Shown here: piece by piece, positions 54,719-64,000 of the stretch
Layout of the letters: each line of letters starts with the position of its first letter
Numbering within the stretch: position 1 is the first letter of the stretch
Source: Tigriopus japonicus
Taxonomy: Eukaryota; Arthropoda; Copepoda; Harpacticoida; Harpacticidae
Reading direction: 5' to 3'
NCBI GenBank assembly: GCA_010645155.1
Contig: JAAGOF010000071.1
Location: 1,141,896-1,205,895, forward strand
DNA: 64,000 nucleotides
Program-made: the position numbers and the translations under genes
The notes under the pieces: generated by a model
What the model was told of the DNA's origin: nothing
What the model saw: the letters and a program-made list of their open reading frames with translations, nothing else
Database searches by the model: none

Positions 54719-57700
54719 GTACGGAATCACATGATTAAAGCGGAAGAAAATGTCTATTAACTCAATATTCAAAAATCTTGTCCATCTGTTCCAGGTCCAC
54801 TTTAAGTTGGATGTGCTGGACAAGGACTTTCACCAAGAGTCCATTACGGCCGAGGTTATTGGTCCATCCGGTCCCATTTACATGGACTTTGATATGGATC
54901 CATCCGGTGGTCGAGGATTCTTCAAGCCTGATGAGATGGGCATGCATGAACTGCTGGTGAAGAATGAGGGCGAGCCCATTCGAGGGGCGCCTCACTTTAT
55001 GCGAATCATGCCAAAGTCCAAAAAGGACTACGATGGTGATTATGGTTTCCATTTTCTATTTTCTGACGGGTTCATTAGGATCCAAGGTACTTTTTTCTGA
55101 CGGGAAGTCTGAGGTAATGGGGTGATTTGAGAGGAAGATAGTTCTTCGTGGCCACAGTCGAGCAAGCAAAGACTCCTCTTCAAAGGTCCATCAATTTTAC
55201 CTTAAGAATACCTCGCTCTTCTCTTCTCTTCTCTCCTTTCTTTCTATCTTTCTCTTTCTCTCCTCTTACGTACTACCCAGTTTCGCTACCATCCAGTTTT
55301 CAGATCGTAAAAGTCGATCCTCCAAACCTCTACTCGTTAAATCCCAACCTTCCCCAAAGGCACCTTCCCTGGGCCAAAATGAAACAGGGACTAGAGAGTG
55401 AGAGAGATGGAGAGGATTCAGAAGTAAATGAGTGGGCAAACTTAATGAGAATGTCCGGTCCGATCCGCCAATGAGTGAAGGAGGAGGCTTTGGTTTAATT
55501 TTCTTTTTTTTCTTTTTGCCCATGTTTCCAGGAATTGAGCCTTGTGCCGTGGGATCCACCGTGGAAGTTCTCATCAATCCTCATCATGCGGCTAGGCCAG
55601 ACCTCTTAGCGGTAAGCTTTGATTATCTCAATGGTTCGGTCGTCATTGTTGTGTGTCCTACAATGTGGTTCACTCTCTCTCTCTATGACTCTCCTTCTGG
55701 CTTGACCCATATTCCTGAGCACCGAATAATTAAGGGACTGCTTGTCTTCAAGGTCACCGCATTCTCTCCGACGAATCGACCTTTGGGTTGTCCGGTCAGC
55801 GATGACAACGGAACCTTTTATGCTTCGTTCAACCCTGACGAGGCTGGTGAATGGCGTATCCACGTCACCTACGACGATGAAGACATCGAGCACAGTCCAT
55901 TCCGATGCATGGTGTTTGACCCGAGAGCTATTTTTGTAAGTGTGTCACTCTTTTAAACGCCACGAAGCTAACGAAAAAAAGTCAAGTTCCACCTTAACCC
56001 CATGTTGGAATTGAAGGCGATAAAGAGGGGTGAATGAATCCAATAGCTGGCAGGTTCTAGGAGAGCACCTCATTTTTCAACCCCCTCCTCCATCTTGTAC
56101 CTCCTTTTTATAGATTCCCGATCAAGACGCGGCTCGTCGTGCAATTCCTGGTGATCCATTCACGTTCACTGTGGATGCCTCCAAAACGGGGTGGGGTGAG
56201 GTAGCCATAGATGTGGTATTCGAAAACCGATCCATTCGTAGGATGTTCTACGTGGAGGAAGTGGCCCATAGAATTTACAAGGTAATTGAAAAAGAATCCT
56301 CGGTTCTTTACATGCATCCAAACGGCCAATTTCCTATAACCCTTTCTGACGAGGAATAAGAAGCAGGATGGAAGTGACTTCGTTCCATACATGGAACCTT
56401 TGTGTCAAGTGTGTATGGTGAACTATTTTTGTAGTGGAAATGCTCCCAAATCTTACCTAGAACCAGCGAAGAAAGGATGAGCTCAATTAGAGCTGGTCCC
56501 ATAAATTTCGTGCCTCAGTTCGCATTTAATCATTTGAAGCTGTTCCCTCGTTTTCGTCTTTGAGGCCGTTTCTGATGAAGGTTCTCCAGGGGATATTGGG
56601 TCAGTGAGCGTGTCATGTCGTATTGTGTGCCTCACTAGTCCTCGTTCCAAAGCCTCTTGTGAAAAAGGGAAGATGATGTTCATGTGTGTGGGTTGGGGTA
56701 GAGCTAGTTGGCCCTTCTTGTTCCTGTTCCACTTCCATTGTTCCTTTTTTCCAGGTCACTTTTACCCCTCAAGCCAGGGGCAAACACCGGGTGTACGTCT
56801 ACCTGAATGGCATGGAAGTCAAGGGGTCTCCTTTTGCTCTTCGCGTTGGCAAAGACATCAAAGAAGCCCGCAAACCCGCCACGGACATCTTCAGAGCGGA
56901 CAGAAAAGTGTCGAGGTAATTCAAATGTTGGGTTTGATCAGACTGACATGATACCTATCTACGTACTGTACCTTGGTAAGACGACTCCCACTGATAAACG
57001 ACAACTCAATCTCAAACTAATGGGTTTTTCTCGGGAAAGGCGAGGAGTGTGGGAGATGGAATGAATTTACTTTTCTCGCGGCCGAGAACGTTTGGATGGA
57101 ACCCTTTAGTTTGAAACATATTTTTCTGCCTGGATCTAAGTCTAGTTCCATTGATTGAAGTGACACTCAAAGTCGTTCCCACTTCTTGCAATTCTTCTAT
57201 TTTCTTGGCCTGTCCATCAAGTTTGACAGAGGCAAACAAGACTCATTGGAGAGGTTTGAAGCCATTTTTGGACCACAGTAGAAAGATACGCTTTATCACT
57301 GTTCGAGTTCCATTTGTTTTGGAACAGACGTCTCTATGCAGCTCTTCTTCGCTTTTTTCTCTTCTTTCTGCCTCGTCTCATTTCCAACTTTGTCTTCCTA
57401 TCATAGAAAGTTTTTCCCCTCTTCTCCACAAAAAAACAATCGTTCATTCATGTTTCAATTTCCTGATGGTGATTATTTCTCTTGGACTATTCCTCTTCCG
57501 TGATCCTATCCAGAGATATATAAGTTGCATTATCGCTTTCCTGGAACTTCTTGTTCCCAAAAGCTCAGGCTAAAGCAAATCAAAAGGTTCCTGAAGAGAC
57601 ACCTCTTGAGTCTGATACTTGGACGAGAAAGAAGGAGAAAGAATATGAGCTTTTTGAAAGTAGCAACTACTATTTTTTTGGGAAATTGGATCTGCTTTGT

Positions 57701-60700
57701 AATCCAATTTCGAATTTCCTTTTACTCTCTCTCTCTCTATTGACGCAAGTAGCCGAATCGATCAAATCCCTCACATAAAGGGATAAGGAAAAAATGGAGA
57801 GAACGCCTTGATCGTCGTCTCAATTGAGTCCTCATCTTTCCATTTTTGCAGCCTTAAAAAACTTTTTTTGGGTGGAACCATTGAAGTTTATTGAATTGAT
57901 AGGATCAGCCGACCTTTCTCCTTTAACGGCCAATTGCTTAGAAGAACATGATAATCCCCTCAAAATTTCATTCCAGGTACAAAACCCACGAAGAATCTCG
58001 TGCAGAGCGGAGGAATTATTTCACAGAAAGAGAAATTCCCATTCAAGCTCCACTCGCACCTCCCAGGAACAAGAAGAAAGAATTTGCTCGCAGGCAAAGC
58101 ATCAAGGACTTTAGGGATGAAAACCGGCAAACCCTCTTCAAATCTGACCATCAAACCGATGAAGGAGTCGATCTACTACCTGTGAACAAGAAAATTGCCT
58201 TTGATTGCCCAGATAACGGTGCTCGAGCCGAGGAGATATACGTGGACATTATAGGTATGATAAATATTTTCCAGGAGATGTTTAGAATCGTCGGGAAACT
58301 GGTTGCATATTTTCGGCTTATTTTGTGGTGAGCGAGCCAATCACAAACAAATGTTGCCATGTTTGCATGACCTAAGAAGACCATAATAACCATATGGTGT
58401 CTGGCCGTAGTTCTAATTTCAAGTTTAAGAGTACAAATACTTTGTTTTATGAAAAGTAAAGTACGATCAACGTCGTTCTTCTTGGTATCTAATAACCATA
58501 TGGTGTCTGGCCGTAGTTCTAATTTCAAGTTTAAGAGTACAAATACTTTGTTTTATGAAAAGTAAAGTACGATCAACGTCGTTCTTCTTGGTATCCATTG
58601 GACCGAATTGATAAGAGTGGAAAGGCCGAAAGAAGGGGGTCTTTGGGGACTGCCTCAATGTCGTTTAATTTGATTAGCTCGGAAAATCGGCCATTCATTT
58701 GTCAAATTAGCCGTGACCGTGGAGCGGTCTGACAACTGCAAAGAGCCATCAAGGAAATTAAATTGGTCTTCAAAAGCAAGCGAGCTGGGATTTCCCCTAC
58801 GGACCACTCATGGCTTTGTTCGGAATGTCTATTGATAAAAAATGATTCGACTAAACGACGGACGTCTGGTCATTGCGCAAACACACACTCATTTTTTGGT
58901 CATGTATTGTGCATACAAAGCCCTCACCGCATTTGCTTCTCTTTCAGGGCCTGATGGTCGGAAATGTCCCACGGAGATCCGTTCCAACCCCGATGGAACC
59001 TTCACATGCCAATTCACAACCAACAGCGTGGCGGAATACAGGATTGAGGTGTACATACGCAATGAGCGGGTCAATGTCACGCCGAATTTCTACACGTTCG
59101 ACTCTTCCAAGGTCCACGTGGGTCCCATCCCACCAGGATTTGTAGGCATGCCAGTGGAATTTGAGGGTAAGAACCAATAAGGAGGCTCAAAGAAAGAGTC
59201 TTGGACTGATGATTAAGAATTCTGGAAAGGGAAAATACTCCAGCTTGACCGTCATAAACCGTCTTATTGCTTGTCGTTTCTTAAATTGACTTCAGCAACT
59301 GGCAATGGAAAATCAGACTTCGTAATGGACGGACCAATCTTGACAGGGTTTTCTGGTCTCAGGTGTGTTAGGCCTACCAATAAAACTAGAATAGCTTCAG
59401 GGGATGCCCTATTGTTTCAAGGCCATAAACTATGTGGATACCGCATCTGTTGTGGAATTGCACTCAGCCCTTGAAATGGCAGACTTGTTTCATATTTCGA
59501 AATGGATATCCTCAAGGCTGACAAGAGGAACCACTCATTGACATTACGAACGAACACATCTCTCGTTTGCTCCCTTTACAATTTCCCTTCATTTTATTCT
59601 CTCCGGTTTCTGTCAAAGTTCTCAACTTGCGAAGAAATACGCTCCAAAAGATTTTTATCCCCGAGGCTGCTTGTGCTCCATTTAGATGGCACAACAGGGA
59701 TTTGCGAGAAGTGGGACTTCAAATTTTCCAAAACTTTTGGTTTGACACTTTTTTTAAGAGCGGAAATAAAATGGAAGCGAACTCGAGCTCAAAGTAGTTC
59801 TTGGTGTTGTTGTATCCGAATGGAATGACAACAGCCATCGTGAGAAAAAAATACATTCCAAGGGACCAATCAAATTAATGCTCAATCTATGGAGGCAAAA
59901 AAAAACACATTTGAGACCTCATGGTACGGAGAACTTTTCTAATGCCTGAAAATCACTCATAACTCTGGTCCAAACCCAGATGAGAACAAAAGTTGAGAAA
60001 ACCGAAGTGTGAAAGATTAAGATGTGTGTTTACCATCATCGTTTGTCTTTAATGACCGTCGTTTTCCCGTCTAATTTTGTTCCAGCTGAGGCCCAACGAG
60101 CTGGTTTTGGCAAGATGGAAGTGATTGTAAATCACGGCCGCGTGTCCAGTCACGTCTCATCGCTCTCCAAGGATCGCAAGTTTGCCGCCTCATTCATTCC
60201 GCATGATTTGGGCCGACATCGGATCGATGTGAAATTCAACGGCGAGAAGGTGCCCAACTCGCCATGGTTCATCGAGGTGAGTGTTCGACTTTCTGATGGT
60301 TTTCCCGGTGGTCCAAAGGTTGAGCCGATGGAGCTCTACCCTAGAGGAAATCAACATCATTTAGTCAGACTGTCGTTAGAAGTCAGGTTATAAGCCTCCT
60401 CGGGAACCCATTGATCTTTGGTTGTTGAAAAACTTTTGTCATTATTCTACTTGAGGGTCAAACAAAGAGCTCTCTTTGGTCAAGAACCGAGAAGAAGAAA
60501 ACTCGGCATCTCCGGTTGGAACTGTCGGGGTTGTGAAAGGAAAAGTTTGCTCCACATGCGTTGCAATTCCTGTTTCCGTCTCCTTTACCACAGTGAGAAG
60601 AAGGGGGGCAAAGCAGAAGAAGAGAGGGAAAAAGGAGTGGGAGGGGGGAATGAATCCTGACTGACAAATGTATTGAAGAGAAAAAGTTTTCTTTGTAGAT

Positions 60701-63378
60701 GCGTCAATGGGCAGCCATCAATTTGTTACTTCTTGGGTCTCATCCGACAGGAGCCTCTCTTGAGCACCTTTCAATTTACTATCTTGGTGCATTTTCAGGT
60801 GAAGGATCCCAATAAGCCACTTCTGGCCCCGGGTTTGGTCTCAGGAAAGATCCACGTGCCCAATGGTTCCAATGGCTTCCATTCGGAGACCAATGGTCGC
60901 GATTACCATTCGACGGCGTTGCGCTCCAGCGATTTCAACAAGGTCGACACTCGCATTGAAGAGTCTTTCTACGACTCTTCAGATGTGATTGCCCGGAATC
61001 GAACTAACGACATCTACACAGCCTCGCGTAAGGCCTCTTACGCCGGTGCTGCCCAGCCCTCACAATTCAAGGCGAAAAAGTTCGAGACCGCTAACGAGAA
61101 TCTTCCGCCACCCACACTTGCCACCTCGTTGAAGCCCACGAACACTCACAAGATGGAACCAACCCGAGACTTTGGCAACTTCTCGTCACTCCTGGCACCT
61201 GCATTAATCAGCGGCAATAAAACTGTCGAGGAGAAGACAACCACGACCACTAAACGGACTACCACCACGGAAGAGTTCTCGAAATCCTCCTCTGAAAAGA
61301 ACAACAACAGTCTCAGTTATGCCAATAACAACAAGAACGACCACGATAGCGCCTTTTACTCCACCACCATCACCAAACCGGTCAAGGAGAAACCTGGGGG
61401 ATTAGAGGCCAGCTTCCTTTTGAGTGACGTCACCAAAAGTTCGAGTGGAACCTTCCGAATTACGGACAACTCAACAAGCCGGGATTCATCTCCCATCAAA
61501 CGGGAATCCTCACCCCTTCGATCCCGTTTAATTGAGACCAAACGTGAACCTTCCCCATTGAGTAGTAGTCTCCGTACTAACAAACTTCAAACCTCCTCCA
61601 GCACGATGGCAAGTTCATCATCCTCAAGTTTGACAACGTCGAGTTTGGCTAGTAAGATTCCAAAGCCCATCAATCGTGACCAGACATCGCTATCCCGGAC
61701 CAACAACAACCAGAATAGCCTCGAACGCAAAGGTAGTGGAAGCTTTCATCAGGATTATGCTACTGACAGTGGTCCGGGAGTGCAGAAATCCAACTACTCT
61801 TCCTCCTTTGACACTGGTCCCGTTGTGAAAACGGGATTAGATGGCACCAAGACGGTGACCCAGAAGAGTGGAAGTACAAGCTACACGAGCTATTCATCAT
61901 CGAGCTCCACGGCCAATGCCAGTCGATCTTTGGGGTCGAGCAACCAATCAAAAATGGTGGAACACAAACAAAACACTTTGTCCGTTCCCGGAGGAAGTTC
62001 CAAAGGCACTAGCACTTCCAATGCTGGGCTCGATGCTGGTTCCACAAGTCCCAAGCTCAACAGCTATCGAGGCACGGCTGACAAGTGCAAATTCTTGGGC
62101 GAAACAGTGCGACATTTCAATGCGGGAAAGTTGGCCACGTTCGAGCTTAAAGCACCCGGACACAAAAAGGAGGATATCGAAGTCAACATTATAAGTAAGT
62201 CTTGGCAAGTTTTCTTTTTCTTCGCCCATGGCCCTTCGACTGTCAGAGTCGACAAAGAGATTCTATCGTGCTGAGGATGAATCCGATATAATAATGTTCA
62301 GGTTGCTACCAAACAAGGTGGAGGAGAAAGCCTTTCACTTTTTTCCCCGTGTTCCTCTCAGGCCTTTTTTGTCTGCAATAACAACTCGATGGCAATAGCG
62401 TAGTAGCCTAGTTTTGCCTCTAGCTCCAATCGTTCTCACTAAACCCCGAAGGACTCGTTGATTTGAAATCCAATGCTAGCATGGAACAACTCAAAATTTG
62501 CCTGTTTTTTCCGTCACAAATCTAGGTCCCGAGAAGCGACCGAGAATTCCTAACAAGGTCGTGGATGAAGGCTCGAGTCGGTTTCGGATCGAGTTCACCA
62601 CCGTCGAAGTGGGGAGTTATGTCATCGATGTGACCGTCTCGGGTCTCACCGTGCCCAATAGCCCATTGATCGCCAAGGCTTACGATGCCGGACTCATCAA
62701 AGTGACTGACATCCAAGACGGTTTCGTCGGAGAACTGAGCACATTTCGGGGTAAGTGATGCCCCGCTCGAAATTGACGGGGGAAAAACAAACTCATTTGG
62801 GCTGTCTGGAAATGTAGTATTTTTGTGTGCCATGACACTCTTCCGGGACCACAAGGAAACGGGTGCAAACTGCAAAGGCATTTTTGGAATGAGGCGGCAG
62901 CAAAAAAAATGGACAGACACGAGATGAGAATTGGATGGAAGCCTTCAGTTTTGTATGCTGCTCAAGCCTTTAAGAGGGCTTTTCCCCGATGTCGGCTTAG
63001 ATCACTTGGCCAGCCAAACACAATTTCATGCTCAATTTAATTAAGCAAGTTTAATGTACTCTAGAGATACGACGATCCTTTCCCTAAGAAAGTTTCTTGA
63101 TAATGGAAATAGTTCTTTTTTTCAGTCTCGACAAGTTCAGAAAAAGTCGCTTGTCCGTTCCATACTCGATGGTGATTTGCCGGTCTTCTCACGCTTTTCT
63201 TTTCTTGCAGTGGACGCCTCCAAATCTGGCGAAGGTCAATTGGAAATTTCCATCAACGACGGGGATGTTCCCAATGCGGTTCAAGTGTTAGGAGGTGGAA
63301 AATGTCTGGTGACGTACACTCCAGAGCAACCCATTACCCACGAGATCGAGGTCACCTTTAATGGCGAGCAGGTCACAG
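41256..63378 (+). CDS. jbug: Jitterbug-type filamin, three CH domains, 3' end beyond the window
   Basis: Sixteen exons: 41256-41619, 52722-52846, 52909-53039, 54126-54342, 54413-54718, 54795-55035, 55532-55611, 55753-55935, 56114-56281, 56755-56915, 57977-58254, 58948-59166, 60086-60276, 60799-62194, 62526-62750, 63211-63378. All junctions are GT-AG with consistent phases. They give 1,484 codons, continuing past the right edge. The protein crosslinks actin and links it to the membrane or cell cortex. Three N-terminal CH domains rather than the two of classical filamin point to Jitterbug. The ATG is the first in a frame open from further upstream (context GCGCTATGA). The ORFs on the opposite strand are shadows. 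Confidence 0.9.
45302..45374. repeat. (TG)n and (CA)n microsatellite inverted pair
   Basis: A TG run (45302-45314) and a CA run (about 45352-45374) are separated by about 37 bases and would pair as a hairpin. Confidence 0.7.
47190..47395 (-). mobile_element. LINE 3'-end fragment in jbug intron 1
   Basis: It matches the LINE tail at 27500-27720: the 3' hairpin (47217-47237), the TTACTATTGGCAGATC stretch and GGATCAGCTCCTACAT at the upstream end. It is more diverged than the 18645 copy. Confidence 0.8.
53040..54125 (+). other. jbug: Intron 3 of jitterbug
   Basis: 1.1 kb without a recognised element. It contains the ATG 54058 stretch, which reads in frame into exon 4 but is removed by splicing in the phase-consistent model. 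Confidence 0.55.
54795..56915 (+). CDS. jbug: jbug exons 6-10: first filamin-type Ig repeats
   Basis: Exon 6 continues a beta-sandwich-like segment (FKLDVLDKDFH, MGMHELLVKNEGE). Exons 7-8 form a filamin repeat (EVLINPHHAARPD, SFNPDEAGEWRIHVTY, HSPFRCMVFD). Exons 9-10 form another (GDPFTFTVDASKTGWGE, TFTPQARGKHRVYVYLNG, KGSPFALRVGK). Repeats like these make elastic rods and binding surfaces. Confidence 0.85.
56916..57976 (+). other. jbug: Intron 10 of jitterbug
   Basis: 1.06 kb, pyrimidine-rich in parts, with no repeat family or coding domain recognised. Confidence 0.5.
57977..60276 (+). CDS. jbug: jbug exons 11-13: charged hinge and two more repeats
   Basis: Exon 11 starts with a highly charged linker (ESRAERRNYFTERE, PRNKKKEFARRQS). 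Its end, with exon 12, makes a filamin repeat (EEIYVDIIGPDGRKCP, NPDGTFTCQFTTNSVAEYRI). Exons 12-13 make the next, though its first strand is degenerate (GFVGMPVEFE, FIPHDLGRHRIDVKFNG, PNSPWFIEV). Intron 11 (58255-58947) holds a 106-bp tandem duplication. Confidence 0.85.
58385..58596. repeat. 106-bp perfect tandem duplication in jbug intron 11
   Basis: The segment starting AATAACCATATGGTGTCTGG is present twice, at 58385-58490 and 58491-58596, with no visible difference. Confidence 0.9.
59167..60085 (+). other. jbug: Intron 12 of jitterbug
   Basis: 0.9 kb between exons 12 and 13. No element or extra exon is recognised. Confidence 0.5.
60799..62194 (+). CDS. jbug: jbug exon 14: long Ser/Thr/Asn-rich linker
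   Basis: One exon of 1,396 nt encodes about 465 residues. Most of it is low-complexity and probably disordered: runs of Thr with Lys (EEKTTTTTKRTTTTEE), Ser runs (MASSSSSSLTTSS), Asn runs, and repeated SP-containing basic motifs (SPIKRESSP, KREPSPL) that look like phosphorylation sites. The last 45 or so residues (LGETVRHFNAGKLATFELKA) begin the next filamin repeat. The frame is held over the full length with a long bounded open stretch, which supports a real exon. Confidence 0.88.
62526..63378 (+). CDS. jbug: jbug exons 15-16: repeat 5 and start of repeat 6
   Basis: Exon 15 finishes a repeat (VEVGSYVIDVTVSG, VPNSPLIAKAYD) and exon 16 gives most of another (VDASKSGEGQLEISI, YTPEQPITHEIEVTFNG). 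Exon 16 ends in phase 1 at GTGGGT. The 622 bases to the window edge look intronic. An acceptor-like CTTCCAG near 63735 would lead at once to a stop. Confidence 0.85.
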
Positions 63379-64000
63379 GTGGGTGAAATATCTGTCTGAG
63401 AGTGGCGGAGTAGGGCATCAATTTGAATGGCAAGCAAGGATCCTTTTCGATGGGGAGACTATCAAAAAGATATTTCCGAAATCTGTTCTTCGACTAAAGC
63501 ACTTCTCTATGGCAGAGTATTGACATTATTTTTGTACTTACTATCATGAGTGACTTCGTAAGAAGAAGACAAAGAGTATCACTGATCAAAAACGAGCCAC
63601 TAAAATCGAACCAGATCCGACATTTCTTTAGATACAAGGTATGAGGAACCGGAATCCTGAAGCAAGGGTCTCCTTAAATAGCCACTCCTGACCTTGGGAG
63701 AAAAGGCTGCCAATTAATTCCGTTCCACTTCCAGCATCTGCAAATAAGTGAGAACCGAGAGGAAAGGGGGGATGTCTGCTAGCATGTAGTTTATATACCG
63801 AAGGGTGATTAGCCCACCATTTCTCGGTAATTGCTATCCAAAGACGCAGATCCATGCAAAAGTCGTTAAGTCACAAACTAGGCTAAGGACATCTCGTCAC
63901 GGGGAACAGGCAGGAACACTGATCTCTGTCCTTCCCAAAAGATGCTTTTCCATACTTGCTCCCTTCTCTCTGAACGAGACTCGACGGGAATCATGGCAGT
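63379..64000 (+). other. jbug: Intron 16 of jitterbug, to the window edge
   Basis: No continuation exon with the required phase is seen. The next exon must lie beyond the window. Confidence 0.5.

Noticed and set aside
63721..63760. Further jbug exon after CTTCCAG
   Set aside because: In the required phase the reading meets a stop within a few codons.
1..64000. CRISPR arrays, operons or bacterial features
   Set aside because: The tandem repeats seen have no unique spacers, and all genes show eukaryotic introns or transposon structure.

Overview
The window is animal nuclear DNA, most likely from an arthropod and plausibly a crustacean such as a copepod. The evidence is spliced genes with GT-AG introns, a jitterbug-type filamin with three CH domains, TTAGG-like repeats of the arthropod telomere type, and a dense mix of Gypsy, Copia, LINE, hAT and mariner elements. 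Nothing bacterial is present. The species cannot be fixed from the sequence alone, and there is one assembly gap (N, 36603-37259).

Region 1 (1-9972): a Gypsy gag-pol frame, open and intact as far as it is visible, runs off the left edge on the minus strand. It is followed by a TTAGG-like patch and a broken Copia gag with its PBS and LTR. A hAT MITE full of short tandem repeats sits inside the Copia gag. Next comes a 4.2-kb hAT transposon (5012-9230) with a perfect 8-bp target duplication, itself inserted in an older foldback element.

Region 2 (9978-19368): two identical 125-bp LTRs, a shared 5-bp duplication, a tRNA-Ser-type primer site and a polypurine tract define one 9.4-kb LTR element on the minus strand. 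Its pol is broken, its protease motif is changed, and gag is missing. About 5.4 kb of its 5' interior is instead foldback, SINE-like, (TAATTG)-rich and LINE-derived sequence.

Region 3 (19369-37390): several hAT MITEs with good 8-bp duplications, a 280-bp-arm palindrome, a nearly full-length LINE (about 27484-32160), a gapped second LTR element, and two tandemly duplicated three-exon GNAT acetyltransferase genes on the minus strand. Both GNAT models give 164 residues with splice sites at matching positions. The second carries a dead mariner in its last intron. The LINE has ORF1 and ORF2 overlapping in the -1 relation, with a T TTT TTA heptamer in the overlap and no AUG that could start a complete endonuclease.

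Region 4 (37391-64000): about 3.9 kb of non-coding DNA, then the host gene jitterbug on the plus strand, with 16 exons resolved (1,484 codons) and running off the right edge. It encodes three CH domains for actin binding, filamin-type Ig repeats, and a roughly 430-residue Ser/Thr/Asn-rich linker in one 1.4-kb exon. Intron 1 is 11.1 kb and carries a LINE tail and microsatellites.

The host genes here are therefore the two GNAT genes and jitterbug. Nearly everything else recognisable is mobile DNA in nested layers.
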